Positions 1 to 5,428 of a stretch of DNA of 5,497 nucleotides are shown here, one piece after another. This DNA is from Bradyrhizobium sp. Its GTDB lineage: Bacteria > Pseudomonadota > Alphaproteobacteria > Rhizobiales > Xanthobacteraceae. How positions within the stretch are numbered: the stretch's first letter is position 1; every line of letters starts with the position of its first letter. The notes under the pieces are model-generated. The model did no database searches and had not been told where the DNA came from. It saw nothing but the letters and a program-made list of their open reading frames with translations. A program made the translations under genes and the position numbers. The DNA is taken from assembly GCA_028290165.1 (NCBI GenBank), contig JAQGKJ010000201.1, positions 1 to 5,497 of the forward strand, in the 5' to 3' direction.

Positions 1-58
1 AGCGAATTCGAACCATCGAAGGGTTCGCCACGCCGACCGGGGTCGTCAAGGGAACTCC

Positions 59-86
59 TTGACAGTTTCATTGACCTAAATACCCT
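59..86 (+). promoter_or_regulatory. possible sigma-70-type promoter upstream of the histidine kinase
   Basis: A perfect -35 hexamer TTGACA lies at 59-64, followed after 16 bases by TACCCT at 81-86, which matches the -10 consensus at only three of six positions. Alphaproteobacterial housekeeping promoters usually keep the TTGAC part and tolerate weak -10 boxes. Transcription would start near 93, leaving roughly 105 bases before the first ATG of the kinase. The -35 match is seen directly; activity is inference, and a chance match is possible. Confidence 0.3.
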
Positions 87-127
87 CCCGCTTTCGTGTT
101 TCTCGCCAGAGAAGCGCAAGTGGTAAT

Positions 128-199
128 GGAACCGGTGTTGATATCCGAGACCGCAAGCGCGCAGAATTCCTGATCGCCGCGGAGAAACGGATACTCGAG
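128..199 (+). other. in-frame coding-like extension (PAS C-terminal tail plus first GAF helix) upstream of the kinase ATG
   Basis: In the kinase frame, 128-199 reads GTGVDIRDRKRAEF and then LIAAEKRILE, running directly into the ATG at 200. DIRDRKRAE is the classic exit motif of a PAS domain (compare DITERKLAE later in the same protein), and AEKRILEMVAKG looks like the start of the first GAF helix. The frame has a TAA at 77-79, and between it and 200 there is no ATG, GTG or TTG. The segment is therefore either the remnant of a lost N-terminal PAS domain or is translated from an unusual start such as CTG at 170. The residues are seen in the sequence; the remnant interpretation is inference. Confidence 0.5.
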
Positions 200-2182
200 A
201 TGGTGGCTAAAGGGAATTCGCTCGCTGAAATACTTGATAGCCTATGCCGACTCGTGGAGGCACAAGCGGGCAACGTCCTGGCGTCGGTCTTGTTGGTGGA
301 CGGCGATCGCTTGCGGCATGGTAGCGCACCTAGTCTTCCGAAAGCCTATACCGATGCCATCAATGGCACGGTGATTGGACCATCAGCGGGCTCCTGCGGG
401 ACAGCCGCATACCGTGGCGAACCGGTGATCGTGGAGGACATCGCGACCGACCCGTTGTGGGCGGACTATCGCGACCTGGCTTTGCCCCATTCTCTGCGCG
501 CCTGTTGGTCCACACCGGTTTTCTCGTCGCAAGGCAAAGTGATTGCGACGTTCGCAATGTATTATCGCGAGCCGCGCCGACCGACCCAGCGGGATCAAGA
601 GATCATTGACCAGATCACGCACCTCGCTGGTGCCGCAATCCAACAGAAATTGGCACAGGAGAAACTACAGCGAAGCGAGGCCTATCTGGCTCAATCGGAG
701 CAGCTGACGCACACGGGCACTTGGGCTTGGGATCCCCGCACCGAAAAGACGCTCTATTGCTCCGAGGAAATGTTCCGGATTTTCGGATTGGATCCACGGG
801 AGAGGTCACCGGCTCGGGAAAGTTTTCGGCAGCGTGTCCACCCCGAGGATCGCGATCGGGTAAAGAAGAGCTTTGAGAGGTCGCTCCGCGAAAAAATAGA
901 CGGGTTCGACGAGTTTAGGGTTCTTCTGCCTGACGGAACAGTTAGGCACATCGCTTCCTCAGGCCATCCGGTTCTCGATGAAGACGGCGAGATCATCGAG
1001 TTTGTTGGTACTGCCGTAGATGTGACCGAACCCAAACGGGCTGAGCTCGACCGTCGACGCTTGGCGTCATTGGTTGAACAGGCCGCCGACCTTATGGCGA
1101 TTGCCGACCTCAGCGGAGGGACGCCGATCTACCTGAACAAGGCCGGGCTGAAAATGGTTGGATTCGACAGCTGGGAAGAAGCGAGGACGAGGCGCGGAAT
1201 TCACTACATTTTCCCCGCAGACCGTCAGTTCGTGAATGAGGTCCTTTGGCCGACCGTGCTGGAGAAGGGCTCCTGGTCGGGAGAGATGCGTTTTCGCCAT
1301 TTCAAGACCGGAGATCCGATCCCGGTCCTCTATTCGGCTTTTCGGATCGACGATCCGGATACCGGGCAGCCTGTGAACGTCGGGAACGTGTGCCGCGATA
1401 TCACCGAGCGCAAGCTCGCGGAAGCAGAAGCACGCGAAAGCGACCGGCGCTACCGTGAGATGCAGATGGAGCTGGCGCATGCGAACCGCCTCGCGACCAT
1501 GGGACAGCTCACGGCCTCGATCGCCCACGAAGTGAATCAACCGATCGCCGCGACGGTCACCAACGCAGAGGCTGCTCTGCGCTGGCTCAGTGCTGGATCA
1601 TCGCATCTGGAGGAGGTGCGGCAGGTACTCACCAGCATCGTCGAGGATGGCACCCGCGCAGGCGAGGTGATCCATCGGATCCGTGCGCTTATGAAGAAGG
1701 CACCGCCTCAGAAGGATCGTTTGGAAATCAATGCAGTGATCCTCGAAATCATTGAGCTCACGCGTGGCGAAGCGATGAAGTATGGCATTTCGGTCTTGAC
1801 GGAATTGGCCGACCAGTTACCCGTGGTTGAAGCAGATCGTGTCCAATTGCAACAAGTGCTGCTTAACTTGATCGTCAATGCTCTTGAAGCAACAGGCGCC
1901 GCCAACGAGGGGCCGAGAGAATTGCTGATCAGCACAGAAAAAGTCGAAGCCGGCGGCGTGCTGGTCGCAGTGCGGGATTCGGGTCCGGGACTGACGGCAG
2001 CGATGCTCGAGCGGGTGTTCGAGTCTTTCTACACGACGAAGCCGACCGGTTTAGGGCTGGGCCTCTCAATCTGCCGTTCGATCATCGAGGCGCATGGCGG
2101 ACGCCTTTGGGCGAGCACGAACCAGCGGCGTGGCACCGTCTTTCAATTTACGCTTCCTGGCGACGCAAACATTCCGTCGTGA
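200..2182 (+). CDS. soluble GAF-PAS-PAS sensor histidine kinase (orphan, possibly 5'-truncated)
   Basis: This 660-residue protein should autophosphorylate on a histidine in response to a cytoplasmic signal and pass the phosphate to a response regulator. A GAF domain spans about residues 5-150, PAS 1 about 161-282 (ending VDVTEPKRAE) and PAS 2 about 288-407 (ending CRDITERKLAE). The HisKA H-box is SIAHEVNQP with phospho-acceptor His443. The HATPase domain has the N-box NLIVNALEA (Asn560), the G1 box DSGPG (Asp593), an ESFYTTKP F-box and the G2 box GLGLGL (617-622). I see no membrane segment or receiver domain, so it is probably cytosolic. The catalytic half resembles rhizobial FixL/DctB-type kinases, but no haem-ligand evidence makes either PAS a FixL sensor. 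No response regulator is in the window. ATG 200 is the first start in frame, yet PAS-tail-like coding continues upstream of it and its ribosome-binding site is poor (GGAG at 181-184, 15 bases away), so the true start is uncertain. Confidence 0.93.
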   Translation: MVAKGNSLAEILDSLCRLVEAQAGNVLASVLLVDGDRLRHGSAPSLPKAYTDAINGTVIGPSAGSCGTAAYRGEPVIVEDIATDPLWADYRDLALPHSLRACWSTPVFSSQGKVIATFAMYYREPRRPTQRDQEIIDQITHLAGAAIQQKLAQEKLQRSEAYLAQSEQLTHTGTWAWDPRTEKTLYCSEEMFRIFGLDPRERSPARESFRQRVHPEDRDRVKKSFERSLREKIDGFDEFRVLLPDGTVRHIASSGHPVLDEDGEIIEFVGTAVDVTEPKRAELDRRRLASLVEQAADLMAIADLSGGTPIYLNKAGLKMVGFDSWEEARTRRGIHYIFPADRQFVNEVLWPTVLEKGSWSGEMRFRHFKTGDPIPVLYSAFRIDDPDTGQPVNVGNVCRDITERKLAEAEARESDRRYREMQMELAHANRLATMGQLTASIAHEVNQPIAATVTNAEAALRWLSAGSSHLEEVRQVLTSIVEDGTRAGEVIHRIRALMKKAPPQKDRLEINAVILEIIELTRGEAMKYGISVLTELADQLPVVEADRVQLQQVLLNLIVNALEATGAANEGPRELLISTEKVEAGGVLVAVRDSGPGLTAAMLERVFESFYTTKPTGLGLGLSICRSIIEAHGGRLWASTNQRRGTVFQFTLPGDANIPS

Positions 2183-2250
2183 TCGAAAACGCTGGCAGCG
2201 GACGTCGCACACACCGTTTGAAACGTCTGATCTCGTCTTAAGTGCCCTTA

Positions 2251-2703
2251 TTAGTAGCACCGCGTGATATTTACGGTTTGCTCTCTGCCGTCACGCCCGG
2301 CAACCGTTACGGCCTCCGCGGGGCAGCTCGGCACATATGGCCGATCGGAAGGTGTGACATTCGGCGGATATCGATGTGCCCAATCCCAGGGAACATCTTG
2401 TGTATACGTGTAATGGACATCGCCTGATCCTGGTTGCGTAACATCTCCCAAGGGTTCGCCATTCGATGGCCCGTAGAAGCCATTCGATGGCCCGTAGAAG
2501 AAGTCTCCCGGCCAGAAGGCCCCTACATTGTTTCTCCGGTGATGCCGGAGCGATTGGGCGACTGACGGATGGGAAATCGAACGCGACGAAGTAAATCCTG
2601 CACGAGGCGCTCCTCCCGACCTGGCGAGTGTCTCGTTCGCGGCAAGCATAAGCGTGACTGCGCTGAGAGAAGCGATAAACGCCCCATACATTCTATGCGT
2701 CAT
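2251..2703 (-). CDS. small secreted protein of unknown function
   Basis: I do not recognise a function. With the start at ATG 2703 the protein has 150 residues and begins with a good signal peptide: MTHR, a hydrophobic stretch from about residue 7 to 22, and a likely cleavage after LAA (22) or TLA (27). The mature part is rich in Gly, Pro, Ser, Tyr and Asn and has a perfect duplication of FYGPSNG at residues 69-75 and 76-82. The C-terminus carries PSCPAEAVTVAGRDG and ends VNITRCY, with cysteines at 127 and 149 that could form a disulphide in the periplasm. I recall similar Cys-ended tails in short exported rhizobial proteins, but that is memory and not a search result. A TTG at 2742 and an ATG at 2691 are alternative starts; 2703 gives the best signal peptide, although no clear ribosome-binding site precedes it. 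It runs convergently to the histidine kinase with a 68-base gap in which I see no convincing terminator. Confidence 0.72.
   Translation of the reverse strand: MTHRMYGAFIASLSAVTLMLAANETLARSGGAPRAGFTSSRSISHPSVAQSLRHHRRNNVGAFWPGDFFYGPSNGFYGPSNGEPLGDVTQPGSGDVHYTYTQDVPWDWAHRYPPNVTPSDRPYVPSCPAEAVTVAGRDGREQTVNITRCY
2459..2500. repeat. perfect 21-bp tandem duplication inside the secreted-protein gene
   Basis: Two identical 21-base units lie head to tail at 2459-2479 and 2480-2500. Read on the minus strand they encode FYGPSNG twice, and the unit length keeps the frame. Identity at every base, third codon positions included, suggests a recent slippage duplication. The residues just before it (GDF) suggest no further full copy. 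Confidence 0.9.
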
Positions 2704-2753
2704 GGCAGGTACCAATCCGTTGGTTACTGAGCAGCACTCCAACGAACGCTAGG

Positions 2754-2824
2754 CCGGGCCTTTCGTGCCCGCAAATGCATAATTAATTATTAGTTAAGGC
2801 GTAATATTAATGGCCAAGGCCCGG
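2754..2824. repeat. 9-bp perfect inverted repeat flanking an A+T-rich core
   Basis: CCGGGCCTT at 2754-2762 is the exact reverse complement of AAGGCCCGG at 2816-2824. Between them lie 53 bases, of which 2773-2811 are strikingly A+T-rich (repeated ATTAAT, TAATTATTAG, TAATATTAAT) in an otherwise G+C-rich region. The element occupies the gap between the P460 gene, which ends at 2881, and the start of the secreted-protein gene at 2703, both on the minus strand. It may contain the promoter of the latter, since the A+T-rich core lies about 70-110 bases upstream of its ATG. The loop is too long for an ordinary intrinsic terminator. No clear -35/-10 pair could be assigned. Confidence 0.6.
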
Positions 2825-2880
2825 TTTCCGACAGAACACACTCGCTTCGTGATCCGCTGCGCGCCCCATTCCCCGTTCGT

Positions 2881-3408
2881 TCACCTCCGGGGATATGCCG
2901 TGAAAATGTAATCTTTGGCCGCCACAGTCGTATGGCACGCGTACCCGCATTTAGCGTCCTCCCCATTAGGCTTAAACGTGTCGGACGCGGCATCATAAAG
3001 GAACTGGGCGTACGCCCATCCGTTCGTGTCCGGGAATCTCTTGGTATCTTTTTCGATGAACGAGACCGATTTCAGGGTGTCCGGCACCATCACGAAATAA
3101 GGGGATTCGGGGTTCTTTTTGGAGGACCACTCGATCTTCACAATCTTGGAGCCTTCGGGAAAAGGCTTGCCGTTGCCGGGAACACCTTGCGTGTACGCGT
3201 TGATCATCGCGTCATTTGCCGAGATCACTTTCAACCCATTTTCGGTCTGACTGACCGCGACGTCCTGCCAGGTTTCGTATCCCCTGAACTCGGAAAACGC
3301 GAGCCCGTTTGGCACTTTCAGCGCAAATCTGTCCTGAGCCGCAAGGGCCATGCTTCCCAAGATAGCGAGCATCACCAGCAAAATTGCCGAGAATGGAGTT
3401 CTCCCCAT
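2881..3408 (-). CDS. secreted cytochrome P460-family c-type haem protein
   Basis: The 175-residue product starts with a signal peptide (MGRTPF, a hydrophobic core from about residue 7 to 24, cleavage near ALA-A), so it should act in the periplasm. Family-like segments follow in order: FRGYETWQDVAV (41-52), GKPFPEGSKIVKIEW (80-94), NGWAYAQF (129-136) and a haem site CGYACH (154-159) near the C-terminus, ending DYIFTAYPRR. This order fits cytochrome P460-domain proteins, whose characterised members oxidise hydroxylamine or act on nitric oxide and carry a haem cross-linked to a lysine. I could not assign the cross-linking lysine from the sequence alone. The haem motif has three residues between the cysteines (CX3CH) instead of two, verified codon by codon at 2932-2949. 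The start at ATG 3408 is supported by AGGAG six bases upstream; a TTG at 3435 would spoil the signal peptide. It is probably a single-gene transcript under the FixK2-like box at 3531-3544. Family assignment is fairly sure; substrate is unknown. Confidence 0.85.
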   Translation of the reverse strand: MGRTPFSAILLVMLAILGSMALAAQDRFALKVPNGLAFSEFRGYETWQDVAVSQTENGLKVISANDAMINAYTQGVPGNGKPFPEGSKIVKIEWSSKKNPESPYFVMVPDTLKSVSFIEKDTKRFPDTNGWAYAQFLYDAASDTFKPNGEDAKCGYACHTTVAAKDYIFTAYPRR

Positions 3409-3414
3409 GGCTCG

Positions 3415-3419
3415 CTCCT
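3415..3419 (-). promoter_or_regulatory. ribosome-binding site fixing the P460 start
   Basis: The minus strand reads AGGAG here with a six-base spacer to ATG at 3408-3406. This is a strong Shine-Dalgarno match at ideal spacing and decides between ATG 3408 and the upstream TTG at 3435. Confidence 0.8.
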
Positions 3420-3502
3420 GCACTGCTGTTTGCAATTCAAATTCAGGTTGCGCAAGGCGCTGCGTACGTTTCCGGCGCGCAGCATCCGAACGCGAGATGA
3501 AG

Positions 3503-3544
3503 GTTGTAGGACAATGGCTGTAGTTGAAAATTGACCGGTGTCAA
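3503..3544 (-). promoter_or_regulatory. FixK2/FNR/NnrR-type box and -10 element of the P460 gene
   Basis: TTGACCGGTGTCAA at 3531-3544 has arms TTGAC and GTCAA four bases apart. It fits the FixK2/FNR pattern TTG(A/C)-N6-(T/G)CAA known from Bradyrhizobium. On the minus strand TACAAC (3508-3503) matches the -10 consensus at four of six positions. The centre of the box (3537.5) lies 32 bases from the centre of this hexamer (3505.5), which is the class II activator geometry with the box at about -41.5. The start of transcription would be near 3496, about 88 bases before the ATG. The box also contains TTGACA on the minus strand (3544-3539); paired with TACAGC at 3522-3517 this could form a weaker factor-independent promoter. 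On the plus strand no -10 lies at the matching distance, so activation seems directed at the P460 gene. Confidence 0.55.
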
Positions 3545-3557
3545 TATTTTCATTTTC

Positions 3558-3590
3558 GGGGCTTCGCCCCAATCGGACTTTTTCGTCCGA
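3558..3590. other. two adjacent hairpins in the divergent intergenic region
   Basis: GGGGC-TTC-GCCCC occupies 3558-3570, and TCGGAC-TTTTTC-GTCCGA occupies 3573-3590, separated by two bases. GCTTCG at 3561-3566 can instead pair with CGAAGC at 3588-3593, and TTCGG at 3555-3559 with CCGAA at 3587-3591, so mutually exclusive folds are possible. Neither strand has the U-run expected of a simple terminator directly after the second stem. They lie about 80-115 bases before the ligase start and upstream of the predicted P460 transcript. A role in a ligase leader is inference. Confidence 0.5.
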
Positions 3591-3630
3591 AGCAACAACC
3601 CGCGGTGCCGGCAAGATCAAAACACAGGGT

Positions 3631-3799
3631 GGAGGGGTTTATGCCGAGGCGGCGATCGTCTAGCTTGGTGCCATGCTCACCGAAACCACCGACTACGCAA
3701 GACTCTGCCGCGATTTCCGCTGGCACGTACCGGCGCGGTTCAATATCGCCAGCGCGTGCTGCGACCGCCATGCCGACGGCTCCAACCGGCTGGCGCTGA
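3631..3799 (+). other. strong Shine-Dalgarno and overlapping out-of-frame small ORF at the ligase start
   Basis: GGAGG at 3631-3635 is followed after five bases by ATG at 3641, the best translation-initiation signal in this intergenic region. That ATG opens a 52-codon frame (MPRRRSSSLVPCSPK...) that runs into the ligase gene in another frame and stops at 3799. The ligase ATG at 3673 has no good ribosome-binding site of its own. The small frame could be a translated leader that carries ribosomes to the ligase start, or a chance ORF. Its sequence is Arg/Pro/Ala-rich like any shadow frame in G+C-rich DNA, so I doubt it makes a functional peptide. Confidence 0.25.
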
Positions 3800-5283
3800 T
3801 CTATGTCGACGAGGACGGAGCTGCGCAGCGCACTTCGTTCGACGAGATGCGGGCGCTGTCCTGCGCCTTCGCCAACGTGCTGAAGGCCGACGGGCTGTCG
3901 CGGGGCGACCGGGTCGCGGTGTTTCTGTCGCAGTCGCTGGAACTGCCAATCACCCATCTGGCGGCGTTTCGCTCCGGCCTCGTATCAGTGCCGCTGTTCA
4001 CGCTGTTCGGAGAGGACGCGCTGGAGTTTCGGCTGGCCAATTCCGGCGCCAAGGCGGTCGTGACCGACGAGACCGGATGGGAAAAGATCGTAAAGATCCG
4101 CGACCGGCTGCCTTATCTGGCGGACATCTACGTCACCAGCGACGCCATCCATGCCGGCGCAAAACCGTTCTGGTCGTCGATCGAAACCGCCTCCGAGCAA
4201 TTCGCAACCGTCGATACCTCCGCCGATGATCCCGCCATCATCATCTACACTTCGGGCACCACTGGAAATCCCAAGGGTGCGCTGCACGCCCATCGCGTGC
4301 TGCTCGGGCATCTGCCGAATGTCGAGATGGTGCATGATTTTTTGCCAAAGCCCGATGACGTGATGTGGACGCCGGCCGACTGGGCGTGGATCGGCGGATT
4401 GTTCGATGCGCTGTTTCCGGCCTGGTATCACGGCGTGCCCGTTGTCGGGTACCGCGCCAGGAAATTCGAGCCGCAAGCGGCGATGCAGCTGATGGCCGAT
4501 CATCATGTGCGCAACGTGTTCCTGCCGCCGACCGCGCTAAAACTGATGCGGCAGATGGGGGTCAAGCACACGAGCGTCAAACTGCGCAGCATGCTGACCG
4601 GCGGCGAATCGCTCGGCGCCGAGCTGCTGGACTGGGTGCGCACGACGTTCGGCATCGATGCCCATGAGGTCTTTGGCCAGACCGAATGCAATCTGGTGGT
4701 CGGCAATAACGCAAAACTGTTTCCGATCCGCCCCGGTTCGATGGGGCGGCCCACGCCGGGTTTTGATGTCCGCATCGTCGACGAGAGCGGCGCCGAAGTG
4801 GCGACGGGCGAACGCGGCATTATCGGCGTTCGCCAGCCCAACCCGTGCACCATGATCGAATACTGGAAGAACCCGGAAGCAACCGCGAAAAAATTCGCCG
4901 GCGAATTTTTGCTGACCGGCGATCTCGGCGTGCAGGACAGCGACGGCTACTTCTGGTACGTCAGCCGCGAGGACGATGTGATCACGAGTGCCGGCTATCG
5001 CATCGGGCCTTCGGAGATCGAGCATACGCTGCTGAAACATCCGGCGGTGGCGCTGTCGGCGGTGGTCGGCATTCCCGACCCGATCCGCACCGAAGCGATC
5101 AAGGCGTGGATCGTGTTGCGGCCCGGATTTACCGCAAGCGACGCGCTGGCGCGCGAGATCCAGGATTTCGTCAAGGTGCAACTTGCCGCGCACGAATATC
5201 CGCGCTTCGTGCAGTTCGCCGAGTCACTGCCGATGACCGCGACGGGAAAGGTGCTGCGTCGGGAGTTGAGGGCGCTGGGGTGA
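3673..5283 (+). CDS. AMP-forming acyl-CoA synthetase (ACSM-like ANL-superfamily ligase)
   Basis: This 536-residue enzyme should activate a carboxylic acid with ATP to an acyl-adenylate and transfer it to coenzyme A in the cytosol. All core ANL motifs are present: the phosphate-binding loop TSGTTGNPKG (193-202), FGQTE (334-338), TGD with the ribose-binding Asp417, the hinge region with Arg432 in SREDD, GYRIGPSEIE (441-450), and PMTATGKVLRREL with the catalytic Lys526. The length and the SAGYRIGPSEIE signature fit medium-chain acyl-CoA synthetases (ACSM type) better than full acetyl-CoA synthetase, which has an extra N-terminal domain and is about 650 residues. The acyl substrate cannot be read from the sequence; fatty, branched or aromatic acids are all possible. 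The start is ATG 3673, because a TAG four codons upstream (3661) closes the frame; no good ribosome-binding site precedes it. It is divergent from the P460 gene and followed seven bases after its stop by a palindromic repeat. It looks monocistronic. Confidence 0.93.
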   Translation: MLTETTDYARLCRDFRWHVPARFNIASACCDRHADGSNRLALIYVDEDGAAQRTSFDEMRALSCAFANVLKADGLSRGDRVAVFLSQSLELPITHLAAFRSGLVSVPLFTLFGEDALEFRLANSGAKAVVTDETGWEKIVKIRDRLPYLADIYVTSDAIHAGAKPFWSSIETASEQFATVDTSADDPAIIIYTSGTTGNPKGALHAHRVLLGHLPNVEMVHDFLPKPDDVMWTPADWAWIGGLFDALFPAWYHGVPVVGYRARKFEPQAAMQLMADHHVRNVFLPPTALKLMRQMGVKHTSVKLRSMLTGGESLGAELLDWVRTTFGIDAHEVFGQTECNLVVGNNAKLFPIRPGSMGRPTPGFDVRIVDESGAEVATGERGIIGVRQPNPCTMIEYWKNPEATAKKFAGEFLLTGDLGVQDSDGYFWYVSREDDVITSAGYRIGPSEIEHTLLKHPAVALSAVVGIPDPIRTEAIKAWIVLRPGFTASDALAREIQDFVKVQLAAHEYPRFVQFAESLPMTATGKVLRRELRALG

Positions 5284-5289
5284 GACACC

Positions 5290-5413
5290 GTCGTCCCTGC
5301 GAAAGCAGGGACCCATAACCACAGGCGTTGGTTATTTCGCGAACGGCTGGTTGTTCTTCCTTTTCCAACAACATCGGCCGCGGAGTATGAGTCCCTGCTT
5401 TCGCAGGGACGAC
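5290..5413. repeat. nested palindromic repeat element (REP/BIME-like doublet), possible bidirectional terminator
   Basis: Two perfect 23-bp inverted arms lie at 5290-5312 and 5391-5413. Each arm is itself a hairpin: GTCCCTGC-GAAA-GCAGGGAC on the left (5293-5312) and the reverse complement with a TTTC loop on the right (5391-5410). After one mismatch the arms also share CATA. The 78 bases between them hold two more stems: ATAACCA/TGGTTAT (5315-5321 with 5329-5335) and GTTGTT/AACAAC (5350-5355 with 5367-5372). I recall this GTCCCTGC core as a dispersed intergenic repeat in Bradyrhizobium and relatives. It begins seven bases after the ligase stop and ends 15 bases before the stop of the convergent gene, so it could end transcription from both sides or protect 3' ends. 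No transposase lies in the window. Confidence 0.88.
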
Positions 5414-5428
5414 AGCATCTCAATCTCG

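Noticed and set aside
1..30. The minus strand contains GGTTCGAA, like a tRNA T-loop, and the plus strand has CGAACC/GGTTCG (9-14 with 22-27).
   Set aside because: The bases around the loop do not form a five-pair T-stem, and no tRNA body with anticodon and D-arm can be folded from 10-90 on the minus strand. The six-pair hairpin is short and isolated.
1067..1540. Antisense open frame of 157 codons opposite the histidine kinase.
   Set aside because: It lies wholly opposite the PAS 2/HisKA coding region of an intact kinase and has no signal of its own.
2183..2250. Candidate terminator between the convergent kinase and secreted-protein genes.
   Set aside because: Only stems of four to five pairs (for example GTGC/GCAC at 2242-2260 and GACGT/ACGTC) can be drawn, with long or overlapping loops and no T-run.
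3459..3483. GCTGCG/CGCAGC inverted repeat (3459-3464 with 3478-3483) in the P460 leader.
   Set aside because: Six pairs with a 13-base loop is common by chance in this composition, and nothing else supports a regulatory role.
3524..3550. Possible plus-strand promoter TTGAAA (3524-3529) with TATTTT (3545-3550) for the ligase.
   Set aside because: The 15-base spacer is short and both hexamers are imperfect. It also overlaps the box better explained as serving the minus-strand gene.
3531..4229. Plus-strand open frame of 232 codons overlapping the ligase start.
   Set aside because: It is very Arg-rich, begins at a TTG inside the FixK2-like box and overlaps the ligase in another frame; it has the look of a shadow frame.
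4537..5193. Long antisense open frame of 218 codons opposite the acyl-CoA synthetase.
   Set aside because: The plus strand encodes an intact enzyme with every family motif. The antisense frame is a by-product of G+C-rich codon usage and shows no recognisable domain.
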